Shown here one piece after another: positions 25,114 to 36,500 of a DNA stretch of 64,000 nt (its first letter is position 1; the number at the start of each line of letters is the position of its first letter). The position numbers and the translations under genes were made by a program. The notes below the pieces were generated by a model. That model searched no databases and was not told the origin of the DNA. It worked only from the letters and a program-made list of their open reading frames with translations. The DNA lies in assembly GCF_026343295.1 (NCBI RefSeq), contig NZ_JAPELY010000003.1:496001-560000 (forward strand), given 5' to 3'. The stretch comes from Streptomyces sp. NBC_00083 (GTDB lineage Bacteria > Actinomycetota > Actinomycetes > Streptomycetales > Streptomycetaceae).

Positions 25114-25169
25114 GGCGGGGCTGACGCGGGGCTGACGTCCGCCGGGCCGCAGGCCCCGCCCGTCCGGGG

Positions 25170-26231
25170 CTACGCGGCGCGCGCGGTCCGCGCGCGCGGG
25201 TGCAGCGCCGCGTACTCCAGCGGGGCCGACGGATCGATGGAGACGTCGAGCGGCGCCGGTTCGGCGCCCGCGCGGACCAGCAGGTCGCCCACCGCGGCGA
25301 TCATCGCGCCGTTGTCCGTGCACAGCTTCAGGGGCGGCACCCGCAGGGTGATCCCGGCCGCGGCGCAGCGCTGCTCGGCGAGCGAGCGCACCCGTGAGTT
25401 GGCGGCGACCCCGCCCACCACGACCAGGGTGGTCACCCCGTGCGCGCGGCAGGCGGCCACGGCCTTACGGGTCAGCACATCGGCGACGGCCTCCTGGAGC
25501 GCGGCCGAGCCGTCGGCGACGGGGAGCGGCCGGCCTTCGTGGCGCTCGGCCCAGCGGGCGGCCGCGGTCTTCAGGCCCGAGAAGGAGAAGGCGTACGGGT
25601 CGTCCCGCGGCCCGGTCAGGGGCCGCGGGAAGGCGACGGCGTGCGGGTCGCCATCCCGCGCCGCCCGGTCGACCGCGGGGCCGCCGGGGTAGGGCAGCCC
25701 GAAGACGCGGGCCACCTTGTCGAAGCATTCGCCCGCCGCGTCGTCCAGGGTGTCGCCGAGGTGCGTGATCGGATCGCGGGCCAGGTCCCGTACGAGCAGC
25801 AGCGAGGTGTGGCCGCCGGACACGATGAGCACCACGCACGGGTCGGGGAGCGGGCCGTGCTCCAGGGTGTCGGCGGCGACGTGCCCCGCCAGGTGGTGGA
25901 CGCCGTACAGCGGCACGTCCAGGGCGTACGCCAGCCCCTTCGCGCCCGCCAGGCCCACCTGGAGCGCGCCGGACAGGCCGGGGCCGGTGGTCACGGCGAC
26001 CGCGTCGATGTCGGACATCCGCAGCCCCGCCTCGTCGAGCGCGCGGTGGACGACCGGGGTGAAGGAGTGGACATGGGCCCGAGCGGCGATCTCGGGGACC
26101 ACTCCGCCGTACCGGGCGTGCTCATCCATGCTGGACGCCACCGCGTGCCCCAGCAGCCGCCCGCCCCGCACCAGACCGGCGCCGGTCTCGTCGCAGGACG
26201 ACTCGATCCCGAGCACCACCGGATACCCCAC
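25170..26231 (-). CDS. tsaD: TsaD-like tRNA threonylcarbamoyladenosine transferase, stand-alone copy
   Basis: A 353-residue member of the TsaD/Kae1 family. VVLGIESSCDETGAG is at the N-terminus; metal ligands fall in HHLAGH (H113 and H117), and VSGGHTSLLLV and KLCTDNGAMIAAVG complete the set. TsaD, with TsaB and TsaE, transfers threonylcarbamoyl to A37 of ANN-decoding tRNAs. The usual Streptomyces tsaD lies with tsaB, rimI and tsaE; here none of them is adjacent, and the sequence differs from what I remember of the S. coelicolor housekeeping protein. So this looks like a second copy. GTG 26231 is chosen (GAGGTG upstream); the frame is open to 26315. A 23-bp palindrome lies just upstream. Confidence 0.8.
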   Translation of the reverse strand: MGYPVVLGIESSCDETGAGLVRGGRLLGHAVASSMDEHARYGGVVPEIAARAHVHSFTPVVHRALDEAGLRMSDIDAVAVTTGPGLSGALQVGLAGAKGLAYALDVPLYGVHHLAGHVAADTLEHGPLPDPCVVLIVSGGHTSLLLVRDLARDPITHLGDTLDDAAGECFDKVARVFGLPYPGGPAVDRAARDGDPHAVAFPRPLTGPRDDPYAFSFSGLKTAAARWAERHEGRPLPVADGSAALQEAVADVLTRKAVAACRAHGVTTLVVVGGVAANSRVRSLAEQRCAAAGITLRVPPLKLCTDNGAMIAAVGDLLVRAGAEPAPLDVSIDPSAPLEYAALHPRARTARAA

Positions 26232-26259
26232 CCCGAACACCTCTTCTGCCTCGCTGTTG

Positions 26260-26282
26260 TTATTGCGAACTCTTCGCAATAA
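26260..26282. promoter_or_regulatory. Perfect 23-bp palindrome upstream of tsaD
   Basis: Arms TTATTGCGAA (26260-26269) and TTCGCAATAA (26273-26282) around CTC. It is AT-rich against a 70% GC background and ends 29 bp before the tsaD GTG. A possible -10, TATCCT on the minus strand (26282-26287), touches it. The half-site resembles the Rex operator (TTCACAA) with one change, and also Fur-family sites; the binding protein cannot be named. Confidence 0.8.
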
Positions 26283-26319
26283 GGATACGGGCAGGGGGCG
26301 CCCACCTCGGGCCATGTGC

Positions 26320-26347
26320 CGGGCCCCGGGGGAGATCCCGGGGCCCG
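26320..26347 (-). terminator. Terminator after the ClC channel gene
   Basis: 11-bp stem (CGGGCCCCGGG 26320-26330 with CCCGGGGCCCG 26337-26347), 6-nt loop. It lies 26 bp after the channel stop on the minus strand, so tsaD further down must use its own promoter. Confidence 0.8.
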
Positions 26348-26372
26348 CTCGGTCCGTGGGGTGGGGGCGCGG

Positions 26373-28280
26373 TCAGCCGGCGTGCTGGGCGGGGAGCGGT
26401 GTCGGCTCCTCGTCGCCCGGCAGGGGCTTGATGCCGGGGCCCGAGGCCACCACGAGGGAGCGGCCACCGCGGGGCCGCAGCGTCAGATGGCGCTGGCGGT
26501 GCTGCTCCTCGTGCAGGTCGACCCGGCGCGCGTGCAGGAGCTGACGCAGACTCACCAGGCCTTCCAGGCGCGGCAGTTCATCGCGGCTGACGATGAGGAT
26601 CCGGGTGATGTCGTGCTCGGCCATCCGGTTGGCCAGGGTCCGCAGCGTCTCGTCCTCGAAGGCGGTCACGGCGGGGCGTGCGAGAGCGGACAGGGGCGTG
26701 CCGTCGTCGTCGGAGCCGTGGACCAGCTGGTGACGCGTAACGACACCGGCGAGGGTGTCGCCGTCGAGCACGGGGTAGAGGCGCTGCGCCAGGAGCTTGT
26801 CCGGGTCGCCGGCCTCGTACGCGGTGTGCAGCGTCCGGGCGGCCTCGCCCACCGTCTGCCCGGCTTCCAGGGTGAGGCGCAGCGGAGTCTCCAACTGCCG
26901 TACGAGATGGACCTCCAGCGGGTCGACGGAGTACTCGCGCGTCAGGTGCATCCCGCGGCGGGCGAGCTTCTCGGTGAGGACCGAGCGCTTGAGCACGATG
27001 ACCGACAGGAGGTACGCGGCCGACGCGGTGATCACCATCGGGATGAGGGCGTTCATCTCATGGGTCAGTTCGAGGCAGAACACGATGCCGGTGAGCGGGG
27101 AGCGCATCACGCCGCCCAGCACGCCCGCCAGCGAGACCAGCGCCCAGAAGCCGGGGCTGACCTGGGGGAAGACGAGCCCCTCCGCGGCGCCGAGCGCACC
27201 GCCGATCATGAACATCGGGGCGAGGACGCCGCCCGATGTGCCCGAGCCCAGCGACAGGCCCCAGATGAGGGTCTTCACGACCAGGATGCCGACGATCAGG
27301 CCCGTCGTGGCGCGCCCGGTCAGGAGCTGGTCGATGACGTCGTACCCGACACCGAGGGCGCGGGGCTCGAAGAGGCCGCCGACGCCGATGATGGCGCCGC
27401 CGATGGCCGGCCACCACATCCAGTGGAAGGGCAGCTTGGCGAAGAGGTCCTCGGAGAAGTAGACGAGCCAGGTCGCCCCGAGGGCGAGCAGTCCGGCGGC
27501 CAGGCCCGCGACGACGCACAGCCCGTACGCGGATATGGACAGGTGTGCGGGGACGTGGGCGCCGCCGAACAGGGGCGCGGTGCCGAGCAGCGGGCCGCGG
27601 ACGAGCGTGGCGGTCGCGGCGGCGACGGCGACGGGCAGGTAGGAGCGCGGGCGCCACTCGAAGAGCAGTAGCTCCACGGCGAGCAGGATCGCGGCGAGCG
27701 GCGCGTTGAACGTCGCGGCCATGCCGGCCGCGGAGCCCGCGACGAGCAGCGCCTTGCGTTCGTCGGTGGTGACGCGCAGGTGCTGGGAGATGATCGAACC
27801 GACCGCGCCGCCGGTCATGATGATGGGGCCCTCGGCGCCGAAGGGGCCGCCGGTACCGATGGATATCGCCGCCGACAGCGGCTTGAGCGCCGCCACGCGG
27901 GGCTGTACGCGGCTGCCGCCGATCAGGATCGACTCGATGGCCTCGGGCATGCCGTGGCCCCGGATCTTCTCCGATCCGTAGCGCGCCATCACGCCGATGA
28001 CCAGACCGCCGACGATGGGCATGACCACGAGGAGCCAGCGGTGCGGGGTGCCGTGGGGCGCCGTCGTGGAGAAGGCGAACCGGCCGTAGAAGCAGAGGTT
28101 GGTGAAGAGCGCGATCAGCTTGAGCAGCGCGACGGCGACCAGCGCCGCGGCCCCGCCGATCGGGATGGCGAGCGCGGTGATGGCGACGACGCGCGGCGGC
28201 ACGTGGAAGTCCCCGAGGTGTGGAATCTTCACGCTGTGGCGTGCGGGTGGATGCGGATGGGCGGCGCTGGTGAAGGGCAT
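26373..28280 (-). CDS. ClC-family chloride channel/transporter with CBS domains
   Basis: A 635-residue membrane protein with about a dozen hydrophobic segments followed by a cytosolic region containing a CBS pair (about 465-600: AGQTVGEAARTLH, then ILIVSRDELPRLEGLVSL). The selectivity-filter segments are recognisable: GTGGPFGAEGP with the gating Glu, and GSGTSGGVLAPMF. Presence of the gating Glu is compatible with Cl-/H+ exchange. CBS domains probably sense adenine nucleotides. ATG 28280 (GGAG upstream) precedes a His/Pro-rich start; an ATG 51 bp up is possible. Confidence 0.92.
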   Translation of the reverse strand: MPFTSAAHPHPPARHSVKIPHLGDFHVPPRVVAITALAIPIGGAAALVAVALLKLIALFTNLCFYGRFAFSTTAPHGTPHRWLLVVMPIVGGLVIGVMARYGSEKIRGHGMPEAIESILIGGSRVQPRVAALKPLSAAISIGTGGPFGAEGPIIMTGGAVGSIISQHLRVTTDERKALLVAGSAAGMAATFNAPLAAILLAVELLLFEWRPRSYLPVAVAAATATLVRGPLLGTAPLFGGAHVPAHLSISAYGLCVVAGLAAGLLALGATWLVYFSEDLFAKLPFHWMWWPAIGGAIIGVGGLFEPRALGVGYDVIDQLLTGRATTGLIVGILVVKTLIWGLSLGSGTSGGVLAPMFMIGGALGAAEGLVFPQVSPGFWALVSLAGVLGGVMRSPLTGIVFCLELTHEMNALIPMVITASAAYLLSVIVLKRSVLTEKLARRGMHLTREYSVDPLEVHLVRQLETPLRLTLEAGQTVGEAARTLHTAYEAGDPDKLLAQRLYPVLDGDTLAGVVTRHQLVHGSDDDGTPLSALARPAVTAFEDETLRTLANRMAEHDITRILIVSRDELPRLEGLVSLRQLLHARRVDLHEEQHRQRHLTLRPRGGRSLVVASGPGIKPLPGDEEPTPLPAQHAG

Positions 28281-28521
28281 GGCAGGGCTCCGTGTTCGGG
28301 CAGGGTGAGCGGGGTCCGCCGACCCGGGCACGACGGGGTGCCCGCGGGACCGGGGCAGCGGGGAGTGGACGGGCGGCGCTGCCCGTCAGGAGGGGGTGGG
28401 GCGAGAACGGATGAGGCGGGTGGCGGAAGGCGGACGGCGGTGGGACGCGCGGGGCCCGGCCCTCACGTGCCCGAAGGCGCGGCGTGCTTCGTCGGACGCG
28501 GTGCCTGCGGACGGCGCCCGG

Positions 28522-28767
28522 TCAGTCGACGAGCGGGCGGGCCGCTGTGACGCGGCCGGAACGCAGGACTCGGATCGTGGTGCGGTGGCAGATCCGGCAC
28601 GTGTTCCAGGTCAGGGGAGAGGGCTCCTGGACGCCCCGGACGTAGTAGTCCGCGCGCAGGACACCGTTGGCATCCGTCGAGTGGTGTATCTCGTACGAAC
28701 CTTCCCAGGCGTGCCCGCAGTGCAGACACGCGAACGAATAGGCTTCGCGTATCGGCTCCACCTTCAT
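28522..28767 (-). CDS. 81-residue zinc-ribbon-like small protein
   Basis: A short protein with a four-cysteine arrangement: FACLHCGHAWEG near the N-terminus and TCRICHRTT about 40 residues later, with two His between (EIHHST). Such pairs bind zinc or a similar metal. ATG 28767 has AAGGAG at 9 nt; a TTG two codons earlier is too close to it. It is divergent from marR across a region with a perfect palindrome, so it is likely a MarR target. No known function; a metal-binding accessory or RNA-interacting role are both possible. Confidence 0.75.
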   Translation of the reverse strand: MKVEPIREAYSFACLHCGHAWEGSYEIHHSTDANGVLRADYYVRGVQEPSPLTWNTCRICHRTTIRVLRSGRVTAARPLVD

Positions 28768-28836
28768 CGTCAATCACTCCTTGCTGACCGGTCCCGTCGC
28801 GCCCGCGCAGGTCCGGTCGATCCGAACACAGGCTAA

Positions 28837-28853
28837 CATTGCAGACTGCAATG
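28837..28853. promoter_or_regulatory. 17-bp palindrome between zinc-ribbon gene and marR
   Basis: Arms CATTGCAG (28837-28844) and CTGCAATG (28846-28853) around one A, a classic MarR-box shape. On the minus strand it lies in the spacer of a possible promoter TTGTAA / TAGCCT (19-bp spacing) for the zinc-ribbon gene, so binding would block it. It may also control marR. Confidence 0.72.
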
Positions 28854-28910
28854 ATTACAAGGGCCGTCTGTCCGTCTTGAGGCAGCCTTGACCCATCGGG
28901 GTGGATATCG

Positions 28911-29510
28911 ATGTCCATGGCGCACGACGAAGCCGCGGCGCGGAAGCCGCGGAAACCTTCCGGCAGCGAGGCCGGGGACGACGACGCGGCGCCCGACCGG
29001 CGCGCCTTGGACCACGAGGCCGAGGAGGTCGCCGTGGCCGTCATGGCCGCGTCGCGGCTCCTGGTCGCGATCTCCGCCCGCGCCCTCGCGTCGATCGACG
29101 ACTCCATGACGCTTCCGCAGCTGCGCGCCCTCGTCGTCCTGGAGAGCTGCGAGCCGCTCAAGCTCGCCGCGATGGCCACGACGCTCGGCGTGAACCCGTC
29201 CACCGCGATGCGGATGGTCGACCGTCTGGAGGCCGCCGGCCTGGTCGACCGCAGGACCAACCCGGCCAGCCGGCGCGAGGTCGTACTGAACCTGACGGAC
29301 GCGGGCCGCTCCCTGGTGGGGAAGGTGATGGCACACCGCCGGGCCGAGGTCGGCGCGCTCGTCGCACGGGTGCCGGCCGAGGAGCGGGCCGGCCTGGTGC
29401 CCGCCCTGCGCGCCCTGACCCGCGCCGCGGGCGAGCTGGGCGTGGACCCGTTCGACGAAGTGCGGCGCCTCGGCGGACTGGTCACGGACCCGCTGGCGCC
29501 CGGACGCTGA
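28911..29510 (+). CDS. MarR-family transcriptional regulator
   Basis: A 199-residue winged-helix regulator. The fold begins at about residue 45 (VMAASRLLVAISARAL), with recognition region LAAMATTLGVNPSTAMRMVDRLEAAGLVDRRTNPASRREVVLNLT. The first 40 residues are charged and probably disordered. ATG 28911 (with GGGGTGGA upstream) or ATG 28917 both fit. It is divergent from the zinc-ribbon gene and 25 bp before an SDR gene, which may be in its operon. The signal is unknown; MarR proteins often respond to phenolics or oxidants. Confidence 0.88.
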   Translation: MSMAHDEAAARKPRKPSGSEAGDDDAAPDRRALDHEAEEVAVAVMAASRLLVAISARALASIDDSMTLPQLRALVVLESCEPLKLAAMATTLGVNPSTAMRMVDRLEAAGLVDRRTNPASRREVVLNLTDAGRSLVGKVMAHRRAEVGALVARVPAEERAGLVPALRALTRAAGELGVDPFDEVRRLGGLVTDPLAPGR

Positions 29511-29535
29511 CGGCGACCGCGAGGGGGCGGGACGG

Positions 29536-30429
29536 ATGAAGGTACTGGTGGCCGGCGCGACCGGCTACGTGGGCAGCCGGGTCGTACGCGAGCTGGCCGG
29601 GCGCGGCCACGAGGTCAGGGCGCTGGCCCGCACCCCGGACCGGCTCGCCCCGGTCCGGGCCTGGGTCCACGAGGTGCACACCGGCGACGCGACCGACGCC
29701 GCAGCCCTGCGCGGATGCTGCGACGGCGTCGACGTCGTGGTCAGCACGATCGGCCTGGTGGGCAAGGGCAGGAGCGGCGGCAGGGGGCCTGGCAAGGGCG
29801 GCGGCCGGGGCCCGGCGCCGACCTGCTGGGACGTCGACTACGGCGCGAACCGCGCCCTCCTGGCGGAGGCGCGCCGCGCCGGGGCGGCCCGCTTCGTCTA
29901 TGTGTCGGTGGTGCGCGCCCCCGGCCTCGAACGCGTCCAACTGGTGCGGGCCAAGCGGGCGTTCGAGGCGGAGCTGAAGCGCTCCGGGCTCGCGCACACC
30001 GTGCTGTACCCCAACGGGTTCTTCTCCGACATGAACGAGTACCTGGACATGGCCCGCAAGGGCCGCGCGATCGTCTTCGGCGGCGGACGCTTCCGCATCA
30101 ACCCGGTCGACGGGGCGGACGTCGCGGCGGCGGTCGCCGACGCGGTCACCGGGGCAGCCGAAGAGGTCGAGCTCGGCGGCCCCGACGTCCTCACCCACGA
30201 GGAGATCGCGCGACAGGCCTACCGCGCGCTCGGCCGCCCCGCCCGCATCACCCGGCTGCCCGCCTGGACGCTGCGGGCGGGGCTCGGGGCGGCGCGGCTG
30301 CTGACCCCGCTGCGGGTGTACGGCCGGCTGGAGTTCCCGCTGACCGTGCTCACCGAGGACGTCCTGGCTCCCGCGACGGGCCGCCGCCACCTCGCCGACC
30401 ACTTCCGCGAGGCCGCCGCCGACGGCTGA
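29536..30429 (+). CDS. NAD(P)-binding atypical SDR (NmrA-like)
   Basis: A 297-residue Rossmann protein with GATGYVGSR at the start and no clear Tyr-x3-Lys pair, as in atypical SDRs/NmrA-like proteins. A Gly-rich insertion (LVGKGRSGGRGPGKGGGRG) sits after the VVVSTIG strand. RFVYVSVVRAPGLERVQLVRAKRAFEAELKRSGL is the stretch common in these enzymes. ATG 29536 follows GAGGGGGCGGGACGG. It probably follows marR in one transcript. Substrate unknown. Confidence 0.8.
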   Translation: MKVLVAGATGYVGSRVVRELAGRGHEVRALARTPDRLAPVRAWVHEVHTGDATDAAALRGCCDGVDVVVSTIGLVGKGRSGGRGPGKGGGRGPAPTCWDVDYGANRALLAEARRAGAARFVYVSVVRAPGLERVQLVRAKRAFEAELKRSGLAHTVLYPNGFFSDMNEYLDMARKGRAIVFGGGRFRINPVDGADVAAAVADAVTGAAEEVELGGPDVLTHEEIARQAYRALGRPARITRLPAWTLRAGLGAARLLTPLRVYGRLEFPLTVLTEDVLAPATGRRHLADHFREAAADG

Positions 30430-30460
30430 GCCGCGCGGAGCGGGCCCTTCGGGCGGGCGG

Positions 30461-31201
30461 TCAGCGCGCCGCCGGCTTCTCGCCGCGCGGCCGCACCCCC
30501 GCCGCGGGATGGCGGTACGGCGTGGCGCGGGCGCGCGAGCGGTAGACGACGTACGGCCTGACCAGATACCCCAGCGGCGCCGTGAAGGCGTGGATGAGAC
30601 GGCTGAACGGCCAGGCGGCGAACAGCGTCATCGCGAGCAGCGCGTGCAGCCGGTACACGAGCGGGGCGTGGGCCATCGCGTCCACGTCGGGGTCGAGCGC
30701 GAACAGGCTGCGGAACCACACCGAGACGCCGAGCCGGTAGTCGTACGGGTTGGTGGCGCTGGTCGCCGTCGCCGTGAGCCCCGCGAGGAGCACCAGGGTC
30801 AGCAGCGGGTGGATCAGCCGGTCGCTGCGGCTGGTGGCACGGCGTACCCCGGGGGTGCGCAGCCGGCGTACGAGCAGAATGCCCAGGCCGGCGGCGGCCG
30901 CGACCCCCGCGGCGCCGCCCATCGCCAGCGCCGACGCGTGGTACATCTCCTCGCTGACGTGCAGGCGCTGGGTGAGTGCCTCGGGCACGAGGAGCCCCGT
31001 GATGTGGCCGCCGATGACGAGCAGCAGCGCGTAGTGGAAGAGCGGCCCGCCCACCCGCAGCAGCCGTGACTCGTGGAGCTGGCTGGAGCGGGTGGTGAAG
31101 CCGAAGCGGTCGTAGCGGTAGCGCCAGGCGGTGCCGGCGACGAGGACGGTCAGGACGAGGTAGGGCAGCACGCCCCACAGGGCGATGTGCAGATGTGTCA
31201 C
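30461..31201 (-). CDS. narI: Respiratory nitrate reductase subunit gamma NarI
   Basis: A 246-residue cytochrome b subunit with five hydrophobic segments: LPYLVLTVLVAGTAW, LFHYALLLVIGGHITGLL, AMGGAAGVAAAAGLGILLV, LLTLVLLAGLTATA, and YRLHALLAMTLFAAWPF. Heme-ligand histidines are in HYALLLVIGGH and RLHALLA, as in NarI. It oxidises menaquinol and passes electrons to NarH. The GTG start at 31201 overlaps the narJ stop (GTGA). The Arg-rich tail (RSRARATPYRH) faces the cytosol. Last gene of narGHJI. Confidence 0.94.
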   Translation of the reverse strand: MTHLHIALWGVLPYLVLTVLVAGTAWRYRYDRFGFTTRSSQLHESRLLRVGGPLFHYALLLVIGGHITGLLVPEALTQRLHVSEEMYHASALAMGGAAGVAAAAGLGILLVRRLRTPGVRRATSRSDRLIHPLLTLVLLAGLTATATSATNPYDYRLGVSVWFRSLFALDPDVDAMAHAPLVYRLHALLAMTLFAAWPFSRLIHAFTAPLGYLVRPYVVYRSRARATPYRHPAAGVRPRGEKPAAR

Positions 31202-31856
31202 CGGCGGGCTCCTTCGGTGGGCCGGGACCCTTGAGGCGGGAAGGGGGCGAGACCCACGGTCTCGGTGGGCGGGCCGTTGCGCGCCAGGCGCAGCGCCGCC
31301 GCGTGGTCGGCCGGTGCGGGCCCCGGCAGGGTGCGGCACACGGCCCGCACCACGTCGGCATAGGGGCTGCGGAACTTCGCCAGCGCGTGGCCGAGCAGTT
31401 CGAGGGCGGCCCGGTGCTCGACCAGGACGGCGAGGCCCGGCCCGGGGCAGCGGGCCGCGAACTCCAGGACGCCGGGCAGGAAGTCGGGCAGCTCCCCGTC
31501 GTCCTGCTCCCAGCCGTGATCGCGGAAGAGGCCCTTGAGCCGGGCCAGCGAGCCGCCGCGCCGCCGGGTGTCGCCGTCGGTGTAGTACGTCAGATGCAGG
31601 GCGCGGCGCCGGCTCCGGTCGAAGGTGGCGACATAGCGGGCGCCGAGCTCCAAGGGCGTCACCGACGCCACGCTGTCGCAGAATCCGAGCATCAACTCGG
31701 CTTCGGGCAGGGCGAGTTGCTCCAGAGTCGTGCGGACGAGCCCCAGCCGGCCGGGCCAGTCCGCGTCGGGGTAGCCCAGCAGGAGCGAGGCGGCCTGGTG
31801 GAGGGCGGGGCGCACCGCGGGCCCGCGCCCCGCCCGCGCCGCGGGAAGAACGCGGA

Positions 31857-31860
<4 letters not shown>
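31198..31860 (-). CDS. narJ: Nitrate reductase assembly chaperone NarJ
   Basis: A 220-residue TorD/DmsD-like chaperone needed to insert molybdenum cofactor into NarG; it is not part of the final enzyme. ASLLLGYPDADWPGRL, ARYVATFDRSRRRALHLTYYTDGDTRRRG and LPDFLPGVLEFAA are the usual NarJ elements. It begins at GTG 31860 overlapping the narH stop and ends over narI. The C-terminal 40 residues are low complexity. Order narG-H-J-I is canonical. Confidence 0.93.
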
Positions 31861-33512
<1,652 letters not shown>

Positions 33513-33516
33513 GGTC

Positions 33517-36500
33517 TCAGTACTCCACGTTCTGCGAGCGGCGGCGGATCACGGTGACGGCGTCGCGCTGGTTGCCGGTGGGCCCGTAGTAGTTGGGCGC
33601 GAACGACAACTGGCCGTATCCGCCGATCAGATGGGTCGGTTTGATGAGGACCTTGGTGAGCGCGTTGTGGACTCCGCCGCGCCGGCCGGTCGTCTCCGAC
33701 TTGGGGACGTTCACCATCCGCTCCTGCACGTGGTACATGAACACGGTGCCGGCCGGCATCCGGTGCGAGACGATGGCGCGGGCCACGACGACACCGTTGG
33801 CGTTGACCGCCTCGATCCAGTCGTTGTCCGCCACCTCGATGGCCTCGGCGTCCTGGACGCTCATCCAGATGACGGGGCCGCCGCGCGCCAGGGTCTGCAT
33901 CAGCAGGTTCTCCTGGTACTCGGAGTGGATGGACCACTTCGAGTGCGGGGTGACGTAGCGGACCGCCACCGAACGGGCGCCGGGCTCCTGTGTCCCGGCG
34001 TACTCGCCGAGCGCCGCGAGGTCCAACGGAGGCCGGTACAGCGGTAGTTGCTCGCCCAGCTCGGCCATCCAGTCGTGGTCGAGGTAGAAGTGCTGGCGGC
34101 CGGTGAGGGTGTGCCAGGGCTTGCGGTGCTCGGTGTTGATGGTGAAGGGCGAGTAGCGGCGGTCGGGGGCCTCCTTGCCGGACCACTCGAAGCTGGCTCC
34201 GACCTGGACGGGCCCGCGCTGGGTGTCGGAGAACACCACCCGCCGCTCGGAGACGGTCTCCGACAGCGAGACGAGAGCGCTCTCGGGCCCGCAGCGCAGG
34301 GCGAGCTGCTCGAACCCCTCGGCGGCGAGGCGGCCGTTGGTGGTGCCGGAGAGCGCCAGGATCGCCTCGCACAGCTTCACATCGGTGTCCAGGAGCGGCC
34401 TGCCGCTCGCCGGCCCCTCGGCCTTGGTGCCGCACCGGCTCGCCAGCCAGCGCATCTCGGGCCCCGGATGGACGGTGACGCCCTTCACCGTCATGCCGTG
34501 CTGCTCGGCCAGCGGCCCGAGCGCGGCGAGCCGGTCGGCGACGGCGGTGTAGTCGCGCTCCACCAGCGTGAGGTTCGGCATGTTGAACCCGGGCACGGGC
34601 GCCGGGCCGCCCTGCCACTCGGGAGTGGTGCCCCCGGGCTGGGCCGTCTCGCCCGGCGTGTCGTGCTGCAGGGCGGTGGCCACCAGGTCGTGGGCGGTGT
34701 CCAGATGTCCGGCCGAGAGCTCGCTGAGCTTGGCCGCGAGTCCGTGGAAGATCTCGAAGTCGGTACGGGCCTGCCACGGCGGATCGATCGCCGGCGAGAA
34801 CGCGTGCACATAGGGGTGCATGTCCGTGCTGGACAGGTCGTGCTTCTCGTACCAGGTGGCGGCCGGCAGGACCAGGTCCGCCATCAGCGTCGTGGACGTC
34901 ATGCGGAAGTCGAGGGCGAGCAGCAGATCGAGCTTGCCACGCGGCGCCTCCTCCCGCCAGACGACGTCACGGGGCCGCTCCTCGGGGCCCGCCTCGTCGG
35001 CGGACGTGTTGTCGCTGGTGCCGAGCAGATGGCGCAGGAAGAACTCGTTGCCCTTGGCGGACGAGCCGATGAGATTGGCCCGCCAGACGGTCAGCACCCG
35101 GGGCCAGTTGGCCGGCGCGTCGGGGTCCGACGCGGCGAACTCGATCCGCCCCGCCGCGAGTTCGGTCGCCGTCCACTCGCCCGGCTCGTGCCCACTGGCG
35201 TGCACCCGGGCGCCGAGTTCGAGCGGGTTGGCGGTGAAGGTGGGGTAGGACGGCATCCAGCCCAGGCGCGCGGACTGCGCGACCAGGTCGGCGGTGTGCC
35301 GCCCGGTGAAGAGCCCCTGCCCGACCGGCGAGGACAGCGCGTCCGCGCCGTACCTCTCGTAACGCCACTGGTCGGTGTGGAGGTACCAGAACGGGGTGCC
35401 CGCCATCTGCCGCGAGGGGCGCACCCAGTCCGCCGCGGACTGCATCTGCTGCCAGCCCGTGTAGGGGCGGACCTTCTCCTGCCCCACGTAGTGTGCCCAG
35501 CCGCCCCCGTTGACTCCCTGACACCCCGTCAGGAGCAGCAGGGACAGGAACGAGCGGTAGATCGTGTCGGAGTGGAACCAGTGGTTGGTCCCCGCCCCCA
35601 TCACGATCATGCAGCGGCCGCGGGTCTTCTCCGCGGTGTGCGCGAACTCCCGGGTCGCCCGCACCACCGCGCCCGCCGGGACCGAGGTGATGGTCTCCTG
35701 CCAGGCGGGCGTGCACGGCTGCGAGGCGTCCTCGTAGTCGACGGGCCACTGCCCGGTCAGGCCCTCGCGCCACACGCCGTACTGGGCGAGCAGCAGGTCG
35801 AAGACGGTGGTCACCCGGCGCCCGCCGATCTCCCGCACCGGCACCGCCCGCCGCACCGTGCCGGGCCGGTCGAAGCGGGGCAGCAGGATCTCCGTGCTCA
35901 GGGCGCCCGTGGACCGGTGGAAGGTCAGCTCGGGCACGACATCGCCGAGCTCCAGGTTCCACCGCCCCTCGCCCTCCTTGGACCAGCGGTCGCCGAGCGT
36001 GCCGCCCGGCACGACCGGCCGGCCGGACACCTCGTCGACCAGGACCGGCCGGAACCGGTCGGCCGCCGCGCCCGGTTCGTGACCGAGCCCGAGGTCGGCG
36101 GCGGTCACGAACTTCCCCGCCACACTGCGGCCGTCCCCGCCGGTCGTCACCTCGACCAGGAACGGCAGATCGGTGAACTTCCGTACGTAGTCGGTGAAGT
36201 ACGGCACCTGGCGCTTCACGAAGAACTCGCTCAGGATGACGTGCCCCATGGCCATGGCCAGCGCCCCGTCGGTGCCGGGGTGCGGGTGCAGCCACTCGTC
36301 CGCGAACTTGGTCGCGTCCGCGTAGTCGGGGGAGACCACCACCACCTTCTGCCCCCGGTAGCGCGCCTCCGCCATCCAGTGCGCGTCCGGCGTCCGCGTC
36401 ACCGGCACGTTGGAGCCCCACAGCATGAGGTACGCCGCGTCCCACCAGTCGCCCGACTCCGGCACGTCCGTCTGGTCGCCGAAGACCTGCGGGGAGGCGA

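Noticed and set aside
25110..25140. Near-repeat of GGGGCTGACG after the MBL gene
   Set aside because: Two copies only, in a GC-rich convergent spacer; looks like chance or slippage.
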